A stretch of DNA of 36,003 nucleotides, taken from positions 56,624-92,626 of the forward strand of contig PAJB01000007.1 of the NCBI GenBank assembly GCA_002710905.1, written 5' to 3'. The notes below the pieces were generated by a model, which saw nothing but the letters and a program-made list of their open reading frames with translations, made no database searches and was not told where the DNA came from. The DNA comes from Chloroflexota bacterium. Lineage in GTDB: Bacteria > Chloroflexota > Dehalococcoidia > UBA2979. Made by a program: the position numbers and the translations under genes. This document shows positions 8,876 to 19,100 of this stretch, piece after piece. Each line of letters opens with the position of its first letter. Position 1 is the stretch's first letter.

Positions 8876-10105
8876 ATGGCGACTAAAGGACCATTAGATG
8901 GTATTAAAGTTTTAGACTTAAGTTGGATTTTATCTGGGCCATTTGCAACTATGACGCTATCTGATTTAGGCGCAACTGTTGTGAAAGTTGAGCGGCCACC
9001 ATATGGCGACTTAGGTAGAACTACTCGGCCAATTATTGATGGAGAATCAGGCTATTTCTTTTCTGTTAATAGAGGGAAAAAATCTATATCAATAGATTTA
9101 AAAACCATAGAAGGTAAACAAATCTTTCTTGATTTAGTAAAAGAATTTGATGTCATTGTAGAAAATTTTACTCCAGGTGTGATGGATAAAATAGGCTTAT
9201 CTTATCAAGAGATAAGTGCTGTAAATGAAAAAATTATATATGCTGCTATTTCTGGATATGGTCAAACTGGCCCCTGGAAAGATCGTCCAGCCTTGGATGT
9301 TATTGCTCAAGGCTCAGGCGGGATACTCTCTGTGACCGGAGTGGATGGAGGCCCGCCAATTAGACCGGGGACTTCATTAGGGGATATAGGTGGAGGAATA
9401 TATTGTGTAATCGGAGTGCTTTCTGCAGTTATTGAAAGAAATCAATCTGGTAAAGGTCAATATATTGATATTTCTATGATGGATTGTCAAATTGCAATTC
9501 AAGAGAACGCTTTTATGCGTTGGCATTTAACAAATGAAGAGCCAAAAAAACTTGGCACTCGTCATCCTACCGCAGTCCCATTTCAAGCATTTCCCACTTC
9601 AGATGGCTGGATAGTTGTTGCGTTATCTTGGGGTGTTCCAGAACAATGGAATTTACTCTGTTCAGTGCTTGGGCTAGATTCGATGATTTTGGATGATCGA
9701 TTTACAACTGCTGAAAAAAGAACTGATAATCATGCTGAATTGGAGCCTATACTGAATGAAGCATTCAAAATGAAAACAACAGACGAATGGATAGAAATGT
9801 TGTTACCAATGCATATACCATGTGGTCCGGTAAATTCAATTAAGCAAGTCAGTGAATCCGATCAGGCAAATGCACGAGAGATGTTTGTAGAAGTTGAACA
9901 CAAAACATTAGGCAATGTCAGATTAGTAAATAGCCCAATTAAACTTTCTCGAACACCTGCAAAAATTCAAGGAACAGCACCAGATATGGGTCAGCATACT
10001 AATGAAGTACTTGAATCACTTTTAGGTCTAAGCCAAGAAGCAATTAATGAGTTAATCGACAAAAATATTGTTTGGGATAAACGAGCAGAACCTGATTTAG
10101 AATAG
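8876..10105 (+). CDS. CaiB/BaiF family (class III) CoA-transferase
   Basis: Third CoA-transferase of the window, 409 residues and canonical. The N-terminal GPLDGIKVLDLSWILSGPFA is at 5-24, TVVKVERP follows near 34, and S-I-S-I-D-L lies at 70-75. GTSLGDIGGG at 165-174 places Asp170 where Frc has its catalytic Asp169. The C-terminal half contains the RTPAKIQGTAPDMGQHTNEVL type ending. It resembles annotated formyl-CoA or succinyl-CoA:carboxylate transferases, but family members cannot be assigned substrates by eye. RBS GAGAGG overlaps the stop of the thioredoxin-like gene, with the ATG 6 nt later, so the two are co-transcribed. A 24-nt hairpin (10118-10141) follows the stop. It is a normal catalytic-type member, unlike the protein at 2734-4029. 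Confidence 0.94.
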   Translation: MATKGPLDGIKVLDLSWILSGPFATMTLSDLGATVVKVERPPYGDLGRTTRPIIDGESGYFFSVNRGKKSISIDLKTIEGKQIFLDLVKEFDVIVENFTPGVMDKIGLSYQEISAVNEKIIYAAISGYGQTGPWKDRPALDVIAQGSGGILSVTGVDGGPPIRPGTSLGDIGGGIYCVIGVLSAVIERNQSGKGQYIDISMMDCQIAIQENAFMRWHLTNEEPKKLGTRHPTAVPFQAFPTSDGWIVVALSWGVPEQWNLLCSVLGLDSMILDDRFTTAEKRTDNHAELEPILNEAFKMKTTDEWIEMLLPMHIPCGPVNSIKQVSESDQANAREMFVEVEHKTLGNVRLVNSPIKLSRTPAKIQGTAPDMGQHTNEVLESLLGLSQEAINELIDKNIVWDKRAEPDLE

Positions 10106-10117
10106 TATAATATTAAA

Positions 10118-10141
10118 CTCACAAGATGTTTTTTTTGTGAG
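10118..10141 (+). terminator. Hairpin after the CaiB/BaiF gene, weak terminator candidate
   Basis: CTCACAA (10118-10124) pairs with TTGTGAG (10135-10141) around a 10-nt T-rich loop, 13 bp after the CoA-transferase stop. No clean T-run follows the second arm, so it is a poor match to a Rho-independent terminator. It may only protect the 3' end. Confidence 0.35.
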
Positions 10142-10176
10142 ACTTGCACGATAATCAATATTATTTGATACTAATA

Positions 10177-10203
10177 AAGTACTTTGTGTACTTAATACAC
10201 AAA
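10177..10203 (+). promoter_or_regulatory. 21-bp dyad with an overlapping alternative hairpin upstream of gltB
   Basis: TTTGTGTA (10183-10190) and TACACAAA (10196-10203) form a perfect 8-bp inverted repeat with a 5-bp spacer, ending 39 bp before the gltB start. An overlapping shorter palindrome, AAGTAC (10177-10182) with GTACTT (10188-10193), competes with it. The layout fits either a dimeric transcription-factor operator (TGTG...CACA is reminiscent of the Crp/Fnr family, but the spacing of 9 is not the classic 8) or a pair of exclusive RNA hairpins. The sequence alone does not decide. Confidence 0.45.
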
Positions 10204-10242
10204 CACTTAAAGAAATGCATTATATTTATTGAAGGGCTATAG

Positions 10243-13200
10243 ATGCCAGTGAGAAGAACTGCATCAATTAATGATGTTAGAAATGAGAAGCTTCTTTACA
10301 AACAAGCTCATGAGCATGATGCTTGTGGCATGGGCTTTGTCGCATCTATTGATGGAAAAAAAAGCCATAAAATTGTTCAGTTAGCTATTGAGGGTGTAGT
10401 TAATCTTACTCACCGAGGTGCTGTTTCTGCTGATTCTAAATCTGGAGATGGAGCCGGTATAACAATTCAAATACCAAATCTACTTTTAAAGAATGAAATT
10501 GCATCTTTAAAAAATATCGAAGATGGTGACATTGGTCTAGCCATGTGTTTTATGCCAAATAATGAATCTGAATTAAAAAAGGCAAAAAAGATATTTGAGC
10601 ATGCCATCCGTGACACTTCACTTACATTCATTGATTGGCGAGTTGTTCCAATAAATCAACAGATACTTGGTGGGACCGCCAAGGAATCTGCGCCAAAAAT
10701 TTTGCAAGCAATAATAACTAAAGACTTATCAGTTAGTCAAGGCGCAGCTTTTGATCGTGCTTTATATCTAGCACGAAAACGAGTTGAATCAATGTATCAA
10801 AATGAAGGGATCGATGCTTACATTGTTTCGATGTCTGCAAGAACCGTTGTTTATAAAGGATTAATGGTTGCAGATCAACTCCAAGAATTTTATTTAGATT
10901 TAAAAAATAAAAATACTCAATCTTCAACTGCACTGCTTCATCAGAGATTTGCTACTAACACACTACCTAATTGGGAATTGGCTCAGCCTTTTCGAGTAGT
11001 TGCTCATAATGGGGAATTTAATACTTTATTAGGAAATAGGAATTGGATGAATGCAAGAGAATCAACAATTACATCTGCTGTTTGGAAGGATAATATAAAA
11101 GATCTTTTGCCAATTATTCAACCAATAGGATCAGACACTGCCTCTTTTGACGAAGCCTTTGAATTACTAGCATATTCTGGAAGAAGCCTGATGCATTCGC
11201 TAATGATGTTGATTCCTGAAGCTTGGGAAAACATGCCAAATCTAGATCCAGCCTTACATTCATTCTATGAATATCACGCTTGTTTAACTGAACCATGGGA
11301 TGGTCCTGCCGCTGTTGTTGCAACAAATGGCACAGTAACAGCTGCAATTATGGATAGAAATGGATTACGTCCAGCTAGATATCAAGTTACCAATGATGGA
11401 ATTGTTATAGTTGCTTCAGAGGTTGGTTTAATAAATATTGGATTAGAAAATGTTGTCGAATCTGGGAGACTTGGTCCCGGTCAAATGATTGCCGTCGACA
11501 ACATTAGGAAAAAATTTTTGTATAATGATGAAATTAAATCAGAAGTTGCGAGTAGAAAACCTTATGAAAACTGGATAAAAGAAAATCTTATTCATCTTGC
11601 AGATTTAAATCAAACTCCAGATAAAAATGAAGATTCATCTGAATTGTCCCTAGAACAGTTAAAAATTATTTTTGGTTACTCTAGAGAAGAAATCGATACT
11701 GTCATCAAGCCAATGTCAGAGTCTGCAAAGGAAGCCGTTGGGTCTATGGGTGATGATACTCCTTTATCTACCTTGCAAGATGATCCAAGATTTTTGTATT
11801 CATACTTTAAACAAAAATTTGCGCAAGTTACCAATCCAGCTATCGATTCTATCAGAGAAGAAATAGTCATGTCTTTGGATACGTATCTTGGTCCTCGAAG
11901 ATCAATTTTGGAATCTAATCCTGAGGCAGCTAAGCTCATACATTTAAATAGTCCTCTTTTGACAAATGATGAGCTGCTACAATTAGAAAGTTTAAATAAA
12001 AATAATTTTAGAATTAATAGACTTAGGGCTATTACTTCTGCGGATGTTGATAAAAAGACCTTAATACAATCTATTGATGAACTATGCAATAAAGCTAAAG
12101 ACGCGGTTAATGAGGGTGCGTCTGTGCTAATCATCAGCGATAAAATATATGAAAAAAATGAAGCTCCTATTCCAATGATCTTGGCTATTGCAGCAGTACA
12201 TCATCATTTAATTAAAATGAATTTACGGATGAATGTTAGTCTTATTGCCGAAGCTGGTGACGCAAGAGACGTACATCACTTTAGTGCGCTAATTGGCTTT
12301 GGTGCTAGTGCAGTAAATCCATATTTAGTATTTACAATTTTAGAAGATTTAGTCACTAATGATGGATTTGAAGATATTGATTTAGCCACTGTTCTCAGAA
12401 ATTATAATCAGGCAGTTGATACAGGTATTTTAAAAATAATGTCAAAAATGGGAATTTCTACTGTTGCAGCTTATCATGGTGGACAAATTTTTGAAATTAT
12501 TGGATTGTCGAATGAAGTTACTGATAAAATACTTGGCGGGACGTCACATTCAAATATTGATGGAATAAGTTTTGATAATATAGCCAATGATATAACACAC
12601 AAATCTGCAAACGCTTTTTTAGAGGATGCTAAGATTAATGCAGGTGGTTGGTATAAATTCAGAAGAGATGGTGATTATCATGCTTATAATCCAAAAGTTT
12701 GGCGTGCGTTGCAACGTGCTGCTCAAAATAGTTATGCGGAATACAAAGAGTTTACTGAGTTAGCATATTCGAGACCACCAACTAAATTACGAGATTTACT
12801 TGCATTTAGTTCTGATAAAAAATCTATTGATATTAAAAATGTTGAACCGATATCTGATATTGTCAGACGTTTCCAAACAGGAGCTATGTCATTAGGTGCG
12901 TTAAGTCCTGAAGCACATGAAGACTTAGCAAGAGGTATGAATATTTTAGGCGGTCGTTCAAATACGGGTGAGGGAGGAGAAGATGCACAAAGATATCTTC
13001 CTGATGGAACAAAAAAAGATGCTAATTCACAAGTCAAACAAGTAGCAAGTGGTAGATTTGGTGTAACCCCTTCATATTTGGTTGCAGCAAACGAACTAGA
13101 AATTAAAATTTCTCAGGGTTCTAAACCTGGAGAAGGAGGGCAATTACCTGGCTTTAAAGTTGATAAATATATTGCAGAATTGCGACATGTAATGCCAGGA

Positions 13201-14772
13201 ACACCATTAATATCACCTCCTCCACATCATGATATTTATTCAATTGAAGATATTGCTCAATTAATTTATGACTTGAAAATGATTAATCCTGAGGCTAAAG
13301 TTTGTGTTAAATTAGTTGCTGCAGATGGAGTAGGCACAATTGCTGCCGGAGTTGCAAAAGGTTATGCGGATGTCATTCAAATTTCTGGCGCTGATGGAGG
13401 AACAGGAGCGTCTCCTTTGTCATCTATAAAATATGCAGGGAGTCCATTTGAGTTAGGCTTGGCAGAAACACAGCAGGTTTTGGTAATGAATGATTTAAGA
13501 GGGCGGGTCACTTTAAGAACTGATGGTGGTATTCATACAGGTAGAGACATTATAGTCGCTGCTATGTTAGGTGCTGATCAGTATGGATTTGGTACATCTG
13601 CACTAATTGCTTTAGGATGTAAAATGGCTCGTCAATGTCATTTAAACACTTGCCCCGTTGGTATTGCCACTCAACGCGATGATTTACGTGAAAAGTATAT
13701 TGGTACACCAGAAATGTTAGTAAATTATCTAAATTATATTGCTATGGAGGTCCGTGAAATTCTAGCCTCATTGGGCTATGAATCAATAGACGATATTATT
13801 GGTAGAGCTGATTTACTACAACAAATTAATGAGTATGAGGCAGATAGATATAGAAATGTTAATTTGTCAAAAATGATTACAGCAGTTGATCCTGAAAATA
13901 CCCTTCCACATTCAGTACAATTGGAAAGGAATGAGCGACCAAATAATATTGTCTTAGATGATCAAATTTTGGATTCGATTAAAAATAATATCGATTCATC
14001 AAAGAAGTCTGAAGAAACTTATGAAATAAATAATACAAATAGAACTGTAGGTGCACGAATTTCAGGATATATTGCTAAGCAATATGGTGATGCAGGCTTA
14101 CCATATGGAACTGTTGATCTTACTTTTAAAGGTTCAGCTGGACAGTCCTTTGGTGCTTTTGCTTCTATAGGTATGCGATTAACTTTAATTGGAGAAGCAA
14201 ATGACTATGTTGGAAAAGGAATGCGTGGTGGGGAGATTGTCATTGTTCCTGTAGAGAATAAGAATGATTTGTATCCACCAGTGCTGGCTGGTAATACGAT
14301 TTTGTATGGTGCAACTGGAGGCAACCTTTTTGTTCGAGGCTTAGTAGGAGAACGATTTGCAGTGAGAAATTCTGGTGCTCGGGCAGTTGTTGAAGGGATT
14401 GGTGATCATGGCTGCGAATATATGACAGATGGAGTGATAGTAATTCTTGGTGAAACCGGTAGAAATTTTGGTGCTGGTATGTCAAATGGAATGGCATTTG
14501 TTCTAGACGAAAAAGGCGACTTTAGAACACGAATCAATGAAGAATTAGTTGGCTTAGAGCAAATCAACACGGAGGAAGATATTGAATTATTAAAAGAGCT
14601 TATCCAAAGACATGCAGAATTTACAGACTCTGATATTGCAAAAAATATACTATCTGATTGGCAGGCATACTTACCAAAATTTTGGAAAGTTGCTCCTAAA
14701 TTTGCAGCATCTGAGGATGGCGCAATGGTGATTGCCAGGAAGCATCTAAAAAAACTACATCGTATGCATTAA
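10243..14772 (+). CDS. gltB: Glutamate synthase large subunit (GltB)
   Basis: Converts glutamine plus 2-oxoglutarate to two glutamates, the GOGAT half of ammonium assimilation. It is 1509 residues, the full family length. Cys28 in HDACGMGF is the N-terminal nucleophile exposed after removal of a 27-residue propeptide, and the class-II amidotransferase domain runs to about 430. A central domain (about 480-770) leads to the FMN synthase domain (about 830-1190), which has SGADGGTGASP near 1048 and [3Fe-4S] ligands Cys1126, Cys1132 and Cys1137 (C-x5-C-x4-C). A C-terminal glycine-rich beta-helix domain follows from about 1260. ATG 10243 is preceded by GAAGGG. No gltD small subunit is adjacent: the next gene is convergent. 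The enzyme therefore either uses a distant GltD or takes electrons from ferredoxin. Confidence 0.97.
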   Translation: MPVRRTASINDVRNEKLLYKQAHEHDACGMGFVASIDGKKSHKIVQLAIEGVVNLTHRGAVSADSKSGDGAGITIQIPNLLLKNEIASLKNIEDGDIGLAMCFMPNNESELKKAKKIFEHAIRDTSLTFIDWRVVPINQQILGGTAKESAPKILQAIITKDLSVSQGAAFDRALYLARKRVESMYQNEGIDAYIVSMSARTVVYKGLMVADQLQEFYLDLKNKNTQSSTALLHQRFATNTLPNWELAQPFRVVAHNGEFNTLLGNRNWMNARESTITSAVWKDNIKDLLPIIQPIGSDTASFDEAFELLAYSGRSLMHSLMMLIPEAWENMPNLDPALHSFYEYHACLTEPWDGPAAVVATNGTVTAAIMDRNGLRPARYQVTNDGIVIVASEVGLINIGLENVVESGRLGPGQMIAVDNIRKKFLYNDEIKSEVASRKPYENWIKENLIHLADLNQTPDKNEDSSELSLEQLKIIFGYSREEIDTVIKPMSESAKEAVGSMGDDTPLSTLQDDPRFLYSYFKQKFAQVTNPAIDSIREEIVMSLDTYLGPRRSILESNPEAAKLIHLNSPLLTNDELLQLESLNKNNFRINRLRAITSADVDKKTLIQSIDELCNKAKDAVNEGASVLIISDKIYEKNEAPIPMILAIAAVHHHLIKMNLRMNVSLIAEAGDARDVHHFSALIGFGASAVNPYLVFTILEDLVTNDGFEDIDLATVLRNYNQAVDTGILKIMSKMGISTVAAYHGGQIFEIIGLSNEVTDKILGGTSHSNIDGISFDNIANDITHKSANAFLEDAKINAGGWYKFRRDGDYHAYNPKVWRALQRAAQNSYAEYKEFTELAYSRPPTKLRDLLAFSSDKKSIDIKNVEPISDIVRRFQTGAMSLGALSPEAHEDLARGMNILGGRSNTGEGGEDAQRYLPDGTKKDANSQVKQVASGRFGVTPSYLVAANELEIKISQGSKPGEGGQLPGFKVDKYIAELRHVMPGTPLISPPPHHDIYSIEDIAQLIYDLKMINPEAKVCVKLVAADGVGTIAAGVAKGYADVIQISGADGGTGASPLSSIKYAGSPFELGLAETQQVLVMNDLRGRVTLRTDGGIHTGRDIIVAAMLGADQYGFGTSALIALGCKMARQCHLNTCPVGIATQRDDLREKYIGTPEMLVNYLNYIAMEVREILASLGYESIDDIIGRADLLQQINEYEADRYRNVNLSKMITAVDPENTLPHSVQLERNERPNNIVLDDQILDSIKNNIDSSKKSEETYEINNTNRTVGARISGYIAKQYGDAGLPYGTVDLTFKGSAGQSFGAFASIGMRLTLIGEANDYVGKGMRGGEIVIVPVENKNDLYPPVLAGNTILYGATGGNLFVRGLVGERFAVRNSGARAVVEGIGDHGCEYMTDGVIVILGETGRNFGAGMSNGMAFVLDEKGDFRTRINEELVGLEQINTEEDIELLKELIQRHAEFTDSDIAKNILSDWQAYLPKFWKVAPKFAASEDGAMVIARKHLKKLHRMH

Positions 14773-14779
14773 TTATGAT

Positions 14780-16189
14780 TTAGTTTAGCCAATGTGAAAT
14801 ATATTTTTCAACATTAAACCTTCGATTCAATCCCTGATCATTCATATATCGAATTTTACCAAAAATAGGCCTCTCAAACCAAGGCCTATCATGCACCCCA
14901 CCAATTGACCACATAATACCGGTATAACCGTTTGGATCTCCACCATCTATAGAATAATGGTCATTTAAATAAATAGCCTTCTCTAATGCTTCATCAACGG
15001 TTATTGACCATTCAAGAATTTTTTTTGCCCAGTACATTCGCATATATCCGTGCATTTTACCTGTTTGCATCATTTCGGACTGAGCAGCATTCCAGGCTCT
15101 ATCATGTGTTTTCTTTGCAACTAGTTCATCTATTGAATAAATAAATTCTCTAGTATCTTTTTTGTGAGCTTCTAAAGAATCATAAGCCCATTTCTTTAAA
15201 CCATTTTTTGAACGATAATTTTTGTTATAGAAGCAAAAATTATCTGCAAGTTCTTTTCTCACTATTAGTTCTTCAAAAAATGCATTAATACTGTCTAATT
15301 GTGTATGCTTGCCTTCGAAAGAAGCTAGCTTGCCTTTCTGAAATAATAAGGGTTCAGTATCACAAATTTTTAAAACCTCTAGTATGATTCTTAATGATGA
15401 AATTTGTCCATAGTGTAGATAAAGACTCAAATTACTCTGCCCATCTATCGTAGGATCATTTCTAGATATTGCGTAATTATTCAACCTATTATCTACAAAA
15501 TCTTTCAGTGCTTCTATTGCATAAACTTCACCAGATTTTTGTTTAATAATACTTCCATTACTTGCAATCTTTAGGAATGCAGATTGTACTATTTCCCAAT
15601 TATTAACACGAGTCTTTTTACTCCATGCATATGGATGCTTAGTTATTTTTTCTGGCTCAATGAGCCAATTCTGCAATTGTTTGTGTACCTTATTTCTGAT
15701 TGTATGCGCCGCATATTCTTCCTTATCTGACAAGACCCATGCAGGAATTATGTTATGTGTGTCAACTATTGTAATTCCACAATCGAGATTAGATTTCAGC
15801 ATTTTTCGAATTTTTTTTGGACCATTTAATGGATTGAAATCTAGAATAAGATTTCTTGGCTCTAATTTCTTCAATGTAGTTAGTAATTCATTTTTTGGAT
15901 TACCAACTGTAAGAATAAATTTAATATTTTTTTTCTGACAGGCACTCTCAATTTGCTTTAAACCATCAATCATGAATCTGTAATGTTCTTGAGAGCGATA
16001 GCCAACATTAAACTTAATATTAAATAATACAGCTAATGGTAATTTTTCTTGTTTAGCGATATTTTGTGCAAAGATTAATGCATGATTATCTTTGATTCTT
16101 TGATCTCTACTCATAAGATAAACGATGCAGGTTCCATTTGGATTATCATTTGATTTGAGTTGGTAATCTCTGCTGAACATGTTTATCAC
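14780..16189 (-). CDS. phr: Class II CPD photolyase
   Basis: FAD-dependent enzyme that splits UV-induced cyclobutane pyrimidine dimers using blue light. Of 469 residues, the N-terminal half is the antenna-binding Rossmann domain (SRDQRIKDNHALIFA near 28), and the C-terminal half holds the FAD domain. The class II hallmarks are near the C-terminus: AAQSEMMQTGKMHGYMRMYW, DPNGYTGIMWSIGG and ERPIFGKIRYMN. These differ from the class I/DASH versions and match the class II type found in plants, animals and some bacteria and archaea. GTG 16189 starts 3 bp after the permease stop; ATG 16180, three codons in, is an equally possible start, and neither has a good Shine-Dalgarno site. It is the last gene of the ABC transporter operon. 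It indicates exposure to sunlight. Confidence 0.94.
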   Translation of the reverse strand: MINMFSRDYQLKSNDNPNGTCIVYLMSRDQRIKDNHALIFAQNIAKQEKLPLAVLFNIKFNVGYRSQEHYRFMIDGLKQIESACQKKNIKFILTVGNPKNELLTTLKKLEPRNLILDFNPLNGPKKIRKMLKSNLDCGITIVDTHNIIPAWVLSDKEEYAAHTIRNKVHKQLQNWLIEPEKITKHPYAWSKKTRVNNWEIVQSAFLKIASNGSIIKQKSGEVYAIEALKDFVDNRLNNYAISRNDPTIDGQSNLSLYLHYGQISSLRIILEVLKICDTEPLLFQKGKLASFEGKHTQLDSINAFFEELIVRKELADNFCFYNKNYRSKNGLKKWAYDSLEAHKKDTREFIYSIDELVAKKTHDRAWNAAQSEMMQTGKMHGYMRMYWAKKILEWSITVDEALEKAIYLNDHYSIDGGDPNGYTGIMWSIGGVHDRPWFERPIFGKIRYMNDQGLNRRFNVEKYISHWLN

Positions 16190-16192
16190 TAG

Positions 16193-19100
16193 TTATTCGT
16201 ATCTTAACGCTTCGGCAACCGCAACCTTGGATGCTTTTCGAGCAGGTATTAGGGTCATAAGCATTACTGCTACATATGCAAGAGCTAGAAACCATATAAC
16301 TCTCAACCAAGGTACATAAAATTCAAATTCATTTGCACCGCCTCCTAGGGCATCTGGAGAATTGATTAGGTTATATGACAAACCAACTCCTAGCACAATA
16401 CCTAGACTAATGCCAATAAATGCAATAAATGATGCTTCAACAAAAAATGCAATTGCTGTCATTTTTCTTGTAAACCCTATGGCTCGCAACATACCTATTT
16501 GTTGCCTGCGTTCTACTACAGCTCTGAATGAAATAACACCTAATGCGGCTATGCCAACAAGTAAGCCAAGACCCATAAACGCTTCAAATAAAATTTGGAA
16601 GCTTTGTGACTGACTTGTTTCATCTTTTTGCACTTTTGCAATTGAGGTTGCTTGTATGCCCGTTCCAAATAATGATGATTCGATATCAGCTGCTACAGAT
16701 AGTGCATTTTTATCAGAAGAATTTTCCAATTGTAAATAATGTGTTGATTTCATAAAAAATTGTTTTCCATCATCGAACTTGTTATCAAATATTTGCCTTA
16801 ATGTTTGATCGCTGACAATCATATTGCCAAAGTCTGCAATGAAACTTTCACTTGCAGCATCTATGATTCCTATGACCGTGATTTGTGTTTTCTCAACTTG
16901 CTCAGGCCATGTTAGCTCTAACCCAGGACCTTCTAACTCTTCAGTGGAGTCTAGATATTCGGGAAGCCGAGGCTCTATAATCAATGTGAACGGCTTCCAC
17001 CCACTTGTATTTCTTAATTCTTCATATGCCGGTAACGCTATATTGTCAGCGCTGGGGTCACCAAAAGGTCCTCTTGGCTCAATAACTCTCTCGCCAATAA
17101 CTGCATAGTTTGTGTTTACTGCTAAAGCTGTAAATATGTCTTTAGCTGATTCATATCCTTCAGCCATGCCCTTGATGTTCAATGCATTAGATGTTAGAAA
17201 TGATGTATTCGCTCCTGAGATGTTAAGTTTACCTTCAATCATTCCATCAACTTGTTCGATATCAGGATGGTCTTGTGCTTCAACATTTATTCCCCAGGTA
17301 TCGAGCCGACTAAATTGAGTAATACTACTAAGATCTACTCCACCTGAAGCTTGTAACGTAGAAGCTAGATTATTGATTGGCTTAATGCCTGGAGGTGTTT
17401 CAACAAGTACTTGAAATCCACCCGTTGATGTTTCTCCCCCTAAAAACAATCTTGTAAAGTTTGCATTTAATATTGTTGTGACAACGATGCCAAATACAAC
17501 AAGCGTAAACATTGCAATTGTCATGCCAGTTCGGAATTTAGATGCAAGTGGGAAAGAAACAGCAATTTTTAGTGCAGGCACTAGCTCTTTGAACCATCTG
17601 CCGCCTAGTCCAATAAGACCAACAATTTTATCAGCATTAAAAATGATAAACATCGTACTAGCTGCTGTCATGAAAATACCGCTAACAAAAAACATTTCTA
17701 TGCTGCCATCAAGTTGCTCATGCCCAAGACCAAATAAATTAAAAAATGCATTAATTGGATCATTCCATGTATTTGCTTCTTCAATAAAAATATTAAATGG
17801 CAACGGCAATAACCAAAACCACAGTAAGACTATACTGCTCAAGGTATATAATCGGGCAGGACTCTGACCAAAATATACACCAATAATGGGTAATGCAAGC
17901 AAGACTATAGAAGCACCTGATGTATAAGCAAACAATTGATTATTACTCCAGCCTCCCCAATATATAAGATATAAGCCAAATATAATCCCTAATACAGCCC
18001 ATCCGACTGAACTACTGTATCGTTTACGAAATTCATCAATGCGCAGCAATCTGACTAAGAAATAGCCAATGATTGGTGGAATAAAACGAAGTATACTAAT
18101 GCAGCTTGCAATTGTTGCAAACAAAAGGTGCTTGAATGAACTTGCAGATTCACTAAATAATTGTGGCTCAGGGATATTACGAATTGCACGCACAATGTTT
18201 AAGTTTGCAGCACGCCAAGAAGCAAAAACCACAGTAATAAACGTTAATACTGCTCCGGCGGTATAAGCGATAATTAAGCTTTGCGGTTGCATATTAAATG
18301 CCAACGTTACACCAAAATCGGAAAACGCTTGCGATAAAGCTTGGATTAAACCATATGAAACTCCGAGACCTAAAAATGCTCCAATCAAAGCTGAACCTAG
18401 ATCGTATCCAATACCTTCAGCAATGAACGATTCAGTTAAATTAATTCGTTTCATACCTATTGCACGAGCCATGCCCATTTCTGAGTTACGTTCAGCTGCA
18501 AGCATGATGAATGTTAAGAATATAAGCATTAGTCCTGCACCTATAGAAAACAAACCAAATGCTAGGAAAAAAGTTACAAATATAGATCCAACTGTATTAG
18601 CAATTTCTATAAGTTCAGATTTTGTAAATAAAACAGTCACATCTTTTTCTTCAAGTTGTTTGCCAACTTCTTTTATATCCTCAAGATTATTATTGACTCC
18701 TCCATCTACTGATATAATGCCGAATGTGCCTAGTTGAAACTGCTTTGCATCTTCAGGATCAAATAATGCATAACTATTATCACTTAAAATAATACCGCCG
18801 CCTATTTGAATGACCCTTCCTTGGAGGTATTCATTGTCCTCTGACGAAGATGATGCCAAAACACTTTCTGTCGTGATATAAGCGATAGTAATATTGTAGA
18901 TATTTTCATTAAAGGTAAATGTTAATTCGTCACCGATATTAGCGTCTAATGCTTCAATAAGTTTTGCTGTAACAATGGCTTCAAGCGGCTGCAAATCATT
19001 AGCTGTAATTATTTCTTGATCAATTGTTTTGATTGTAGGGAATTGGTTGCTATCAGTTTCAGTAATTGAAAGTGCAACAATAGGTTCAGAGAGTTGTTTT

